A DNA stretch of 64,000 nucleotides from Takifugu bimaculatus (GCA_004026145.2 SWLE01000561.1:61001-125000); one strand, 5' to 3'. Positions 32,641 through 43,617 are shown, numbered from the stretch's first letter. The notes: a model not told the origin generated them from the sequence alone. Numbers and translations: made by a program.

Positions 32641-33577
32641 TTCTGAATAGCTGGTGCTGGTAATCCGAAGGATAAAACTATTCTGTAAAAATGTATATTT
32701 AGCTTTGTGAAATTGTGTCGTATAGGTCAAATAAGAAAACAAGATCAACTGCTGAACCAGTGCAATTTATTTTTAACGTGTTAATCTCCACAAAGAAAGA
32801 AAAACCACAAACAACAAGTTTATAGTGGTCCAGTAATGCGCTCTAGTCATACACCAGTACAGTTAACAATAACTCATGTTTTCCACCTGCTTTTCCATCT
32901 TCAGTGGGAATAATCCAGGGCGTTCTGGGCTTGAACAAAGGTATTAAAAGCTGGCTGAATGTCTGAGGTGACTGAAGGACACACTTGGGCTTTTCTCAAT
33001 AGAGAAGGGGCATGGCACAGTGCAGCAGGTTCTCATCTTTAAATTTACAGTATTCATGGGAGATTTATTTGGTCATTTTGCTTCTTTTTATTTCTTATTT
33101 CCCACATTTATTCATAGTTTTTATTAGATTGCAATAAATCCTATAACATTTATCAGACTGACTAAAGTCAAATGACCTGCGGTTCCCACCGATAGCCGTC
33201 ATTCTGATGGGTTTTTGCTGGCTGCAGCTGAAATATTCCAATGCTCCATGTCACAGAGACAGTAAATACTAAACCCTGAAGATTCTGAAGGCATGATGTC
33301 AAATAGTAACGTATAATACAGACATTTGAAGAGACAATTAAGAGAATGTTTCCATGCTTATAAGAGTGGCCGAGGAGCCATTTAGAACTTTATAAAGAAG
33401 CATTGTGTGATACCAGGAACTAATTTAACTTCAAGGGGAAGCTGCTTCTGCTTTGTCGACCATCGACTGATCTCCTGAAAGTCCACCAGCGCTTTTTAAA
33501 AACTGAATTTTTCATCTATGGAGGGAGTAGACGGCAGATGTTTCCACAGATGCTCTTCACCAGTGGTCAGTGAGTGA

Positions 33578-33699
33578 TGCAGCAGAGTCGCGAGGAAAAG
33601 ATCAAATACTGGCCACGGACGCTGACGATCACTCCAGGTCTGCCCACGCCTGCAGAGACCACCTGAGGACGAGGACAGCTATGGAGGCACGGCAGGATG
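33578..33699 (+). other. Templated insertion at a deletion junction
   Basis: This 122-bp stretch matches 36139-36260, inside the core exon of the nearby DUF6729-like gene, in the same orientation and with no visible difference. It joins the NLR 3' flank (left) to the hAT fragment (right). Short shared sequences lie at both joints (TGCAGCAGA on the left, ATG on the right). Block C has about 12.4 kb of NLR gene between the same two endpoints. Confidence 0.85.
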
Positions 33700-33960
33700 C
33701 AACGGTGACAGTCTGAGCCGGAGGTGGCTTCATTTCATTATTTATCAGTAGTCATTAGCATAACAGCAAAAGTTAACTTTCAGATACCCATAAAATGGCA
33801 AAAGGGAAGGTGGACACTGAGAACCGGGGGTTCAAACAAGGTGGGAGTGGGAGCACATGTTCACGGAGGCAGCTGGGAAACCTGGGTGTCTTCTGAGTGG
33901 AGAAAGGGTGGCGGTAATGAAAGAATATCATCTGAGACGCCATCATGAAGCTAAACACAG
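33700..33960 (+). pseudogene. hAT transposase first-exon fragment with BED finger (copy 1)
   Basis: This is the leader and start of a BED-finger hAT transposase: ATGGCAAAAGGGAAGGTGGA gives MAKGKVDTENRG, and after a frameshift MFTEAAGKPGCLLSGERVAV and LRRHHEAKHS follow. The first finger cysteine pair is damaged (CLLSG where CLLCG is usual). It is cut at about 33959 and joined tail to tail with the end of the DUF6729-like gene. Confidence 0.75.
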
Positions 33961-34750
33961 CCGATCTGTCTCTGAGCTTTGCCCTCCACACGCTTTTTGG
34001 TGGCCTCCAGCTCCCTCTGGAAAAACTCTGACGCGGCAAATTGTTCAAAGGGCATTCTGGGGTCAGAGAGTCCCTCAGCAGCATAAGTCTGATGCACCTT
34101 CCTTGAGCAGTAGAAGCAGCGAACAGGACCCTGCTGATAGAAAAAGTGGATGGAAGATCCACCCGTCCCATACGGAGACTTGGGCTGTCCACAGGCCAGA
34201 CAGGGTTTTGTCTGTCTCATCTTCTGCTCTGGTCGCTGCTGCTGCTGCTCCATCTCTAGAATGCCCTGCACAATTTTTTCAATGGAATCCTGCGTCAGAG
34301 GCGTGGGCAGGGCGGCTGTGGGAGGAGTGACAACAGCCGTCTCCATGGTGACTACAGGAACGCTGGTTGTTTTGCTGCACTCTGTCAAGGAGTACCACAG
34401 CTGTTGAGTCTCCAGGAGCTTCTCTGGGCTGGTGTTCAGAGAAGAACTGGTGTTCAACAGCTTTGCCAGATGCTTCACATAGCGGGATATGTGAAACCTG
34501 GTTGTGGGGCGGAGCAAGCTGTTCGGATCGGCCGCAGACCGATGGACCATGTCTGCGTAGTCTGGATCCACAAGCCTCAGGATGTCCTTGTCCCCATGAT
34601 GATACTGCAGCAAACTATCAACAGCGTCTTTCATGGGAAGAGTCCAGCGTGTGTGGTCCAAGACAAACACTCCACCACCAGTCTTCATGGGTCCAGTGCA
34701 GGCGCTCCTCGGCGAGGACTTCAGCGGCAGGGGCAAAGCTCCAGAGACGT
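33951..34750 (-). pseudogene. DUF6729-like gene copy 1, last exon
   Basis: After the acceptor TGTTCCAG the exon encodes about 265 residues: a basic stretch, DHTRWTLPMKDAVDSLLQYH, a long middle part, then a zinc-ribbon-like segment (CLACGQPKSPYGTGGSSIHF) and a second Cys block ending in FFQRELEATKKRVEG. The last few residues and the stop codon come from the joined hAT fragment, so the natural C-terminus is lost. Copy 2 (60946-61745) has the same joint. The function is unknown. Confidence 0.7.
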
Positions 34751-34907
34751 CTGGAACACAAACAAAGCAATAATGCATCCTTAGTAACTCATATTATCGC
34801 CATATGGGCTATTGAGAAAACACATTAATATCCATCCCTTAATAACAGAAAGTGTAATATTTAACACATCAAAAGACTGAGATACACTGACCACAACCTA
34901 ACTAAAT

Positions 34908-35327
34908 CTATTTATTTTCAATCATTCGAAGGCCTTGATTCCAACATGGCGCTCTGAAAAACCCGATTATCGTTGACCCGCCCACTGATCTTTCAGGATC
35001 CTGGTCATCCTCTGCTGGAATCTCCTTTACACGTCCAGCAGCAGAGAGATGGAAGCTGACAGGTGGCGCAGGGGGAAGCGACGGCACAGCAGTCGCTGTT
35101 GCCCAGCTGGAGGAAGGTGTTGCCCCAGGAGCATCGTCTGGAGCGGGAGGGGGCACAAGAGCCGAAGGCGGATCCCTCTTCTGCATTTTGTGTTTGTCCC
35201 AGTCCAGAGGGAGCGGACGGCAGTCCGGTTCTCTGGACTCCAGCCCAAACCTTTCTCCAGTGTCTCTGTCAGAGAGGCGGAACGCAGGGCACTTGTCTTG
35301 TCCCGTCACTGCCATGGAAGCAGAGTT
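34908..35327 (-). pseudogene. DUF6729-like gene copy 1, proline-rich exon
   Basis: The acceptor ATTTAG precedes NSASMAVTGQDKCPAFRLSD, then LPLDWDKHKMQKRD and a Pro/Ala-rich, low-complexity tail. In copy 2 the matching bases are fused directly to about 190 codons of upstream coding sequence that is absent here, so copy 1 has lost that part. Confidence 0.65.
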
Positions 35328-35439
35328 CTAAATGCGAGGCAGAGACATAGAAATATAAGCTCTAAAGGAAGAATTGTAACATTAAATATAACATTTCTTC
35401 AAAGACAATGACTTGCAGAGAGCATTTTTCAGTTTGAAT

Positions 35440-36481
35440 GACGGCAAACAAAGAAGATGGCTGATCTCACCTGTCCATCCAGTGGTAGCCGGCCTTTCCC
35501 ACCCCAGCGTGGCTGTACCTCTGGGCCATTCCTTGCTACATCGGATGCAGGGACCTTTCTGTCTCAGCCTGAACCATCACCCAGGACACAATGAGCCAGT
35601 TCTCATTCATCACTGCGAAACTGGACATGGCTCCAGATGCCAGTGTCACCTTCCTCGCCATCTTCCTCGTGTGGTCCGACCTGAAAACCTGCCCCAACGT
35701 GCCCTGGAGGAGCTTGGTCAGAGACGGCTGTTGACGCTTGAACTCATCCAGCAGGCAGTCAGTCAGGTAGAATCCGGACACAGACACCCCACCCCAACCT
35801 TCTTGGTCCTCGTATGGCCCGAAAGCACGTGGCCGATCTTCCATCCTCACGTACTGGCCCATGGTTTTCTGTCCGTACGCCCCAGCCTCGGCCTCCCTGA
35901 CGTTCTGGACAGCGTGCAGATATGCCAGGCTGAGCTCGTTCATACTTGAGGTGCATGAGCTCATTCACCTGGTTCGCCATATCGGTCGGTGACTTGCCAG
36001 AACGCCGCAGTTCATCCATTACCGACTTGCACGCAGCCTTCTTGTAAGTCAGGAATGCAGGCAAAAGGTTAGTAAAGCGCACGGGCAGCTTCTCCACCCA
36101 TGGAGGGTTGTCAGCGGACCAGTTCCTGCGACAGGCCTTGCAGCAGAGTCGCGAGGAAAAGATCAAATACTGGCCACGGACGCTGACGATCACTCCAGGT
36201 CTGCCCACGCCTGCAGAGACCACCTGAGGACGAGGACAGCTATGGAGGCACGGCAGGATGTCATTGTTCCTCAACCTGACCATGATGTGGCTCTCTGGCT
36301 TCCAAATGAAAAATGGATGGAGCTGAAACAAGTTGGGGGACGGGAGCTCAGCCACCATGTCCAGTAGCTCCGGCTGAGGAGGAAGACGCCAAAGAGAAAT
36401 TGCGTTCCCAGGGTTATGCACTGGTCGGGACCCAGGCCACAACCCAAGTTGTTGAAGCTCCGTCCTCAAGAGTCAGGTCCT
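35440..36481 (-). pseudogene. DUF6729-like gene copy 1, core exon, frameshifted
   Basis: It starts after TTTTCAG at 36482 and encodes the conserved core: FQLHPFFIWKPESHIMVRLR, LCCKACRRNWSADNPPWVEK, LLPAFLTYKKAACKSVMDEL. A one-base insertion near 35931 shifts the frame; the correct continuation (AYLHAVQNVREAEAGAYGQK, GVSVSGFYLTDCLLDEFKRQ, VFRSDHTRKMARKVTLASGA) is readable at 35964-35536. A TAG then follows SLHPM, in both copies. The exon runs on to a YHWMDR end and a GTGAGA donor near 35473. The family is common in fish and looks RNase H-like in its D-H-T and M-D-R blocks, so it may be a transposase-derived protein; that is inference. Confidence 0.7.
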
Positions 36482-36614
36482 GAAAACAAGTGCAGACTTG
36501 CTATTAAGAAATTACAGTCACTTCACCTGATGACAACATGGAAAGAACAGTCAGCTGTACATTACAGAGACATCAGGTTGTTCATCAGCCCTAAATAAAA
36601 GAAAAGGAAACATA

Positions 36615-36740
36615 CCTGAAGTTGAGTGGGGCTCCTCTACCTTTGTGAGACCCTCTGTCTCTGTCACCAGGAAGGCCAGCTGTGGGGGGAGGGGCACAGG
36701 TCTCTTCCTCTTCACACCTGGTGAAGCTGGAACAGCTGCA
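36615..36740 (-). pseudogene. DUF6729-like gene copy 1, small basic exon
   Basis: It reads as ASPGVKRKRPVPLPPQLAFL followed by VTETEGLTKVEEP and ends at a GTATGT donor. The KRKRP stretch could act as a nuclear localisation signal. Confidence 0.5.
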
Positions 36741-37572
36741 GGTACGGTCATTTTCAAAAATGAAATGACTTTATTTAAGGCAGCTGCAGTTAGCAGAACA
36801 CTTGATTGGACGAACAGAATTACAATGTTTTTACCATCAACTAGTGATGCCTGTAGCTCAGCGGTATCTCCAGGTGGGGCTTTGGAGCGTGTGGCAGATG
36901 GAACTAAAAGACAACATTAGTTTAGTCAGTTCACATTCAATGAGTTGTGAAGACGCCGTTATTAGTAGAAATTCAAGCAGCCTTATCGTTACTCCTCCTG
37001 CTTTTTAGAATTTTACATCATTAAAATGAAAACAATATAATGGTCTCATTCACACCAATTGAAATGACAATGTTAATCAGCGCTCTCGAGGCCGAGCAGG
37101 AGGAGCATTGGGACTCGGTCAACAAACATGCATTCGCGTGTTCGTACCCCGTGCATCGAAACTGTTTTTCAACGAAGCAGCAAAGAGAACAAAAACAAAC
37201 ACTTACCCTCCTCCTCATAGTCAATATCAGTTCATCATTGCACGGATCAATTCATAGTCCTCACGACGGTTATTATCACACCAACATATGAAGAGTAATA
37301 TTAAAGGAACTCGGCCGGAACATCAAGAACACAAAAATAATAAGATAAGTTTCAGATTTGGAGAGGAATTCTTCATGGAAAGGAATGGAACTCCAGCTCT
37401 GAAACCTATTTTTCAGAAACCTGTCTTTGCTCCTGGTGGCACTCTCGGCAGGGCGGCTGCTGCTACTGGCATAGCATCTGCACACAGATGAAAAGAAAAA
37501 CAATAGAAATCAGATACGGCATGGACTTTGTTTGTCTGACATGAAATAAATGTGGTAACGGTGTATTTACAG

Positions 37573-37640
37573 CTCTGGACTTGCAGATCAGAGTTATGGA
37601 TGCTCAGCATCTCCCTTTCCATCTCCACGTCCTCCTCCAT
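37573..37640 (-). pseudogene. DUF6729-like gene copy 1, small acidic exon
   Basis: It encodes MEEDVEMEREMLSIHNSDLQ and ends at a GTAAAT donor. Another open piece (AMPVAAAALPRVPPGAKTGF) follows at about 37425-37480. Their place in the transcript is tentative. Confidence 0.35.
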
Positions 37641-37738
37641 GGCTGTGTTAAAGACAAAAATACCGGCTACAGGTTATTAGTAGAAAAGAAAAAAACCTTT
37701 TCCCAAAGTTGAACTTGTCACATGAAGGAATGAGCATA

Positions 37739-38150
37739 CCCAGGGGCTCAGCTGGGGCCTTCATGGGATGCTCAGCAGGTGTGGAAGATGTGGTGGGCTG
37801 CTGCCTCTTCAGCAGGTTCTGCTGCAACCTGGACATTCGTGTGCCTGGAACGCAGCGCCTGCCTATGACAAAATCAGCATAGCCATCACCTCTGCTGTCC
37901 CAGATCTCCTTCCACCTGCTCTTGGCTCGGGCACCAAATCCAACCAGCTGGTCGTCTTCAGATGAGGCAGTCACTCCATCCCCTCTTCCGGCCTCATAAG
38001 TGAGGAGAGCCTGGATTTCTTGGAAACTGAGGGCATAACTCACAAATGACTGGAGGCTGTCCTTACTGTGGCTGTCAGCCATACAGAGACCTGCTGCCTC
38101 CTCGCTCTGCACGTTCTTGATCAGATACACGGTGTATCCTACGTCATTCT
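37739..38150 (-). pseudogene. DUF6729-like gene copy 1, N-terminal region exon
   Basis: The acceptor CTTTTGCAG precedes NDVGYTVYLIKNVQSEEAAG, then SFQEIQALLTYEAGRGDG, LVGFGARAKSRWKEIWDSRG and CVPGTRMSRLQQNLLKRQ, ending at a GTATGC donor. The frame is intact and in phase with the preceding exon. Confidence 0.7.
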
Positions 38151-38186
38151 GCAAAAGCCATCAGAATGACTTCCCTTTATATTTAC

Positions 38187-38432
38187 CAAACTGCAGGACA
38201 TAGTCTCCCTGCACCTCCATCTTATCTGAGGGATCCCCCCTCTTTGTCGGATGACGGCCAAAGCGTTCTGCCGTACGAGGTCCTCCCTCATGGCCACAGA
38301 CTTGTCCTGAGGAGTGGAACTCACCCGTTTGGCTTCATCAGATGGCTCCTGGAGGAGAAACCCAAGAGGCCCCTTGCGGAACACGACCCGAAGTTTCCCA
38401 GGGAAAAAGGCAAATTGCTTCTGCATGTTGAG
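38187..38432 (-). pseudogene. DUF6729-like gene copy 1, exon with LNMQKQ start
   Basis: It opens after CTTTATGTCAG and ends TGCAGTTTG at a GTAAAT donor. It encodes LNMQKQFAFFPGKLRVVFRK and later MREDLVRQNALAVIRQRGG, and joins the next exon in phase. Confidence 0.6.
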
Positions 38433-38587
38433 CTGACATAAAGGAAAAATGTCTATTAATTTTCTCATTTTTATTAGACACTGATAAAACAGTTCCACCC
38501 ATTTTTCACATCACACCTGATAAATGTGATCAAAGGAATCTTAGGCCAGGAAAAGATAAAGTGTGGTACCATGTGTAAAGCTCTGTG

Positions 38588-38608
38588 TGTGTGTGTGTGT
38601 GTGTGTGA
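38588..38608. repeat. TG microsatellite
   Basis: A pure TG run in an intron of the DUF6729-like gene. Confidence 0.9.
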
Positions 38609-38737
38609 GAGTGTGCGCACACATGCAATTATCATGTAGGTGTGAAAGTGTAAGATCAAGGTTGTTGGGGTGTCGATTCAGGAGTTCAGAAGGTCAGTAC
38701 CTGGTGTGGCTAGTGAGGAAAAGACTGGAAAGTGATG

Positions 38738-38800
38738 GTGTGTGTGTGTGTGTGTAGGTGTGTGTTTGTGTGTGTGTGTGTCTGTGTGTGTGTGTGTGAG
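38738..38800. repeat. TG-rich microsatellite
   Basis: Interrupted TG runs, followed by a short poly-G at 38811-38820. Confidence 0.9.
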
Positions 38801-38876
38801 AGAACATGTTGGGGGGGGGGCAGGAGGACAGTATCCCCTCTCAAAGACACTGGAAACAAAAACACACATTTGATGT

Positions 38877-39200
38877 AATAAAATGTAATACTACCACTAC
38901 TAATATTACTACTAATAATAATTATAGTAATAATAATAATAATACCGAGATTTCAGTGCCACGACAAGTAAATCGGTTACTTGAATATAAAATATGAACA
39001 AGTTCATTCATCACTATCGTGTAATTTAATTTATGTAAAACTAGCTTGACAAGATATGAGTATATTGTAGCATGACAAATACAGTACATTATAATTTAGG
39101 GCCAATTATAACACGTTCCTTGCTAATTTAGGACAAAATTGACCACAGCCTATGCACAATTACGAAACGTTTCCTCATTAATTTAGTAGGAAATCAAGCC
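38877..39200. other. AT-rich intron sequence with TAA/TAC triplets
   Basis: AT-rich intron of the DUF6729-like gene with short TAATAATAA tracts. Nothing else was recognised. Confidence 0.5.
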
Positions 39201-39209
39201 CAAACTTAC

Positions 39210-39276
39210 CTTCAGCGAAGTTTACCAAAGAATGAACCAAGAATGGCCGATCCTCCGGAGAGGAGCCGCTCTTCAT
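39210..39276 (-). pseudogene. DUF6729-like gene copy 1, first coding exon
   Basis: ATG at 39276 opens MKSGSSPEDRPFLVHSLVNF, then AE and a GTAAGT donor. DRPFLVHSLVxFAE matches my memory of the start of fish DUF6729 proteins, so this sets the 5' end of the gene at about 39.3 kb. The whole gene (39276 down to 33951) is broken downstream by a frameshift, a stop and a deletion. Confidence 0.6.
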
Positions 39277-39319
39277 AGAAACGGCAGAACAGCGCCACGG
39301 GATGATAGCGGCCGGAAAT

Positions 39320-39684
39320 ATATTGCGTCCGTAGTGGTTTAGCACTACCATTGAAAATGAATGGGAAACGGTTTAGGGCCGTTTAGCTCCCGGCCATGGC
39401 ACATTGCTTTGAAGTTGATTTCATTTACCGGAGTTGAATCTTGTTTGATTTTTTTGAAGGCGTTTCACCTCTCATCCAAGAGCCGTTCTAGGCAGATTTG
39501 ATGATATGACACTCATAGGCTATATAGCCTTTTCTTTTTGGGGGGAATGGATTGGAGGCTGCTCCAACATTGAGGTTTGGACTGTGACAAAGCAAAATGG
39601 ACAACCTCCACCAGAATAAATGTTTCAAGAAAATAAGTTTGAGTTGTATTAACTTCAAAAGGCCATTTTCTTGCACCTGCTCTC
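39320..39684. other. No recognisable feature
   Basis: This lies upstream of the DUF6729-like gene. A GAAGGCGTTTCACCTCTCAT stretch near 39458 resembles part of the foldback element in block C (GAAGACGTTTCGCCTTCTAT), suggesting a related repeat. Confidence 0.35.
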
Positions 39685-39792
39685 GCTTACGGCCATACCA
39701 CCCTGAGAACGCCCGATCTCGTAAGCTAAGCAGGGTCGGGCCTGGTTAGTACTTGGATGGGAGACTGCCTGGGAATACCAGGTGCTGTAAGC
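39685..39792 (+). rRNA. 5S rRNA-like sequence, probably a pseudogene
   Basis: It begins GCTTACGGCCATACCACCCT and ends AATACCAGGTGCTGTAAGC before a run of five T. The internal RNA polymerase III control region is present (AAGCTAAGCAGGG box A, GGATGGGAGACTGCCTGGG box C). It is about 108 nt where vertebrate 5S is about 120: roughly 10-11 nt are missing after GATCTCGT, where the usual gene has a second GATCTCG. Loss of part of helix III makes a functional 5S RNA unlikely. It could be a dispersed pseudogene or the head of a 5S-derived SINE. Confidence 0.85.
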
Positions 39793-41060
39793 TTTTTGCA
39801 CTCTTCCACTGGGTCAGCAGAGGCCGCCAGTGTTCCTGATAATAATCCAGCCAGATGTTATTCACTTCTTAAGTACTTCTAACATTGAGATTTAATGTTG
39901 CACTATTGTACATCGTTTGAGATTTAATATTTTATGAGTGTGTGTGTGTTTGTGTGTGTGTGTGTTTAAATAAAATTGAATTTCCCATTTTGGTCCACAC
40001 TATTGTCAACATTTCTGTCTTCGCAAAAGCCAACTCAAGGCGGCAGATTCCTGAATTGAAAACAATATCTAAAGAACTCGAGAACTTGAGAAGAGATTTG
40101 AAACCTATCGTGACCAGATGTTTAACACATCGGTCCTTCACCTCCCATTTAACAGCTCTCACTCCATGTTGCTGCTGTTGCCGGACGACATGGCAAAACT
40201 GGAGAATGCAATTTCTGCCGCTCATGTTACCAAATGGATGAAATGGATGAAATACAGGTCCGAATCAAAATACAAATTGTGCTTATTGCGAAGTGACTCA
40301 CACAAGCAATTCACTGAGGTGTATTAGTGCATAACATAGTTGAATCTGAGTGAACATTTATATGAAATTTTATGATTTGCCTTCAAGGCATGCCAAAATA
40401 AGAACCATTATTATTATTACCTTTATAAGATTGTCCCTGCTTGGGATTAGGGCTTGGTCCTGTTGTTGGCTCTTCTGGGCCACCATTCGAGCCACTTAAG
40501 TCCCCGCGTCCACATATGTGGACATCACATTTTGGGCTAGATTTCCCACAGTAATTAATTCTGGGTCCTGATGGCCACATATGTGGACACCCCCTAGTGG
40601 TGTTAGAAGAGTACTACACCATACGACTGTGCGCCCCCATCGTTCCACAATAGCGTTGCACGTGTATGCAGGCCTCTCTGTGTGGTTATACTTTTACAGC
40701 AACTAGTGGAGCAGGTAACGGGGCCCCTTTTGAGAACCCCCAAATGTCCCCGTAGCAGCTGTAACGGTACGTTAGTAGTGACGGTACCACCAGCTCAGCT
40801 AAAAGGAGGCTACAGGTTCAAACACAGACATGTTTTGGTTCTGAATTTTGATAGTTGATCCCACTCCAAACACTGGCTGCCAGTGAGGATGGATGCAGGT
40901 TCCATGCCTCTGATGTCTTCACTGACATGAAACAGGTGAACATCAACCCTACTGAAATGTTCAGGTGAGGGGCCTAATGTCAAATGTGCTCATTATCAGT
41001 GTTTTCTACAGCAAATGTGTGTGTATGTGTGTGTGTATGTGAGAGAGAGAATAATTATTA
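39793..41060. other. No recognisable gene; short repeats and palindromes
   Basis: It contains TG runs near 39938-39964 and 41018-41040, and a perfect 16-bp palindrome GTCCACATATGTGGAC at 40508 with a partial copy at 40575. A short open stretch near 40910-40970 followed by GTGAGG could be an exon, but I do not recognise it. Confidence 0.4.
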
Positions 41061-41068
41061 TATTGTTA

Positions 41069-43617
41069 TCATTTAAATGCATTTCTAGAGACTAATTTAA
41101 TGTGTGAGTTGAAGGAGAGATTTTGGTCAAAAGTTACTCCTAGATTCCTCACAGAGAGACTAGATGTTAATGAGATACCATCTAGAGTGATCATGTGATC
41201 TAATCTATCTCTGAGAAGTTCAGGACCAAACACCATGACCTCAGTTTTTCCTGGGTTAAGGAGGAGGAAATTTGAAGACATCCAGGACTTTATGTCTTTA
41301 AGACAGGTCTGAAGCTTCACTAACTTCTCTGTCTCTTCTGGTTTCATGGATAAATAAAGCTGAGTGTCATCAGCATAACAATGAACATTTATCCCATGCT
41401 GCCGAATAATGTTCCCTAAGGGAAGCATGTCCAAGGTGAAGAGGATTGGTCCAAGTACAGAACCTTGAGGAACTCCATGGCTAACCCTACTGTATGAGGA
41501 GGGAACACCATGGACATGAGCAAACTGGTATCTATCAGATAAATATGATCTAAACCAGTCTAGTGCTGTCCCTTTAATCCCAATCACATGTTCCAGTCTC
41601 TGTAACAGGATGCTGTGATCAACTGGATCAAAAGCAGCACTGAGGTCCAGCAGAACCAGCATAGAGACCAGTCCATGATCGGAAGCTATGAGAAGATCAT
41701 TAGTGACTTTAAGAAGTGCTGTTTCTGTGTTGTGATGAGCTCTAAAGCCTGACTGAAACATCTCAAACAGGCTGTTCCTCTGCAGGTGCTCCAGGAACTG
41801 AGTCACCACCACCTTCTCAAGAACTTTAGAGATAAAAGGAAGGTTGGATATCGGCCTATAATTTGATAATACGTCAGGATCCAGTGATGGTTTTTTAAGC
41901 AACGGCTTAATCACTGCCACCTTGTAGGACCGGGGTACATAACCTGACACTAAAGAACCATTGATCTGGTCCAGGATAGAACTGCCTATCATTGGTAAAA
42001 CATCCTTCAACAGGTGTGTTGGGATGGGATCTAAAAGACACGTGGTGGTCTTGGATTTCTGAATTAGCAATGACGCCTCAGAAAAATATATAGGGCTGAA
42101 GGAGTTTAAGGACTCGTTGGAGAACCTGTATGTTCCCACAGTCAGCACATCTGGTGATGGTCCAGTTGTTGGGATGGCCTGGTTAGCTTTCTCTCTGATA
42201 GCTAGAACTTTATCAGTGAAGAAGCTCATGAAGTCTTCACCACTAAGGGAAGACGGGATACGTGGATCTAAAACACTGTGACTCTTGGTTAATTTGGCCA
42301 CAGTGCTGAAAAGAAACCTGGGGTTGCTCTTATTTTCCTCAATTAAAGAAGAAAAATAAGCTGTTCTAGCCTTACGGAGGGCCTTTTTGTAAACTACTAG
42401 ACAGTCTTTCCAGGCTACATGATAGCTGTCTATTTTACAAGAATGCCACTTCCTTTCCAGTCTTCGCACTTTCTGCTTGAGGGTCCTGATATGTGAATTA
42501 TACCAGGGGGCACACCTCCTCTGATTTACTATTTTCTTTTTCAGGGTGGCAACAGAATCAAGCATGATTCTCAGTGAGGTTGCTGCACCTTCCGCAATAG
42601 AGTCAACCTCAGCAGGGCTAAGATTATAATGACTGATCCCTGGGGAAACACACGGTGGTCCTGGGATCAGCACAGGGATCATTTCCATAAACTTAGCTAC
42701 AGCATTATCTGAAAGACATCTGCTATAGTAAGACTTTGTTCTGAGCATAGAAGAATCCTTAATCATAAATGTAAAAGTGATCAATGAATGATCTGACAGG
42801 AGGGGGTTCTGAGGGAACACTGACACATGTTCTACCTCAACACCATAAGTCAGGACTAGATCTAAGGTGTGGTTGAAGCTATGAGTTGGTTGGTTTATCT
42901 GCTGGAGGAAACCAACTGACTCAAGTAATGAAATGAAGCCATTTCTAAAGCTGTCATTTATAACGTCCATATGGATATTAAAGTCTCCAATGATAATGAC
43001 TTTGTCCGTTCTAAGGACCAAGTCAGATAAGAAATCAGAGAACTCAGACAGGAACTCTGAATGTGGCCCAGCAGGGGGCCGATATACAACTACAAACAGA
43101 AGTGGCTTTTCTGCCTTCCAGTTCAGATGGGTGATGCCAAGAGTCAGGCTTTCAAATGAACTGGAGCCATGTTTTGGTCTGGGATTAATTAATAACTTGG
43201 AGTGATAGATTGCTGCCACTCCCCCTCCTCGACCAGTAACACGTGGAATATGATAATTAAGATGGTAGGAGGAGTAGATTCATTTAAGCTCACATACTCC
43301 TCCTCCTGAAACCAGGTCTCAGTAAGACAAAATAAATCAATGTGATGATCCGCTATCAGGTCGTGTACTAACAGGGATTTACACAAAAGAGATCTAATAT
43401 TTAACAGTCCACACTTAATTGTGATATTAGTTTCTCCAACTTGTACTTTGGTATTAATTTTAATAAGATTATGGTGATTGACCGCTCCCCTGCTCTGTGC
43501 TTGGGGAACTTTTAACCGTGGAACAGAGACTACCTCTATAGTGTTAAATATGTTATTGTTGGTGGATGAGGGTTCTAAGGAAGCAGCAGAGAGGTGTGTA
43601 AGACTACAACTCTGCAT
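41069..43617 (-). pseudogene. L2 ORF2: endonuclease and reverse transcriptase
   Basis: The endonuclease starts in one frame (GLLNIRSLLCKSLLVHDLIA, FCLTETWFQEEE at 43617-43189) and continues in another (VVYRPPAGPHSEF, IIGDFNIHMD, NPLLSDHSLITF), so there is a frameshift near 43200-43220. The reverse transcriptase has YRPISNLPFISKVLEK, the catalytic LLDLSAAFDPVDH (usually AFDTVDH), HGVPQGSVLGPILF and CYADDTQLYLS with both active-site aspartates. The 716-codon frame ends early at 41069 because the 3' part is gone. It would nick DNA and prime reverse transcription; this copy is inactive. Confidence 0.88.

Larger units (their letters stand above)
31856..33577 (-). repeat. Block D: NLR 3' flank, inverted copy of 12.6-14.75 kb
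   Basis: This holds the NLR 3' flank and downstream sequence in the same orientation as genes B and C, but with the A-type downstream flank. The NLR coding part is gone: the similarity stops at 33577-33585 inside the 3' flank. Confidence 0.85.
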
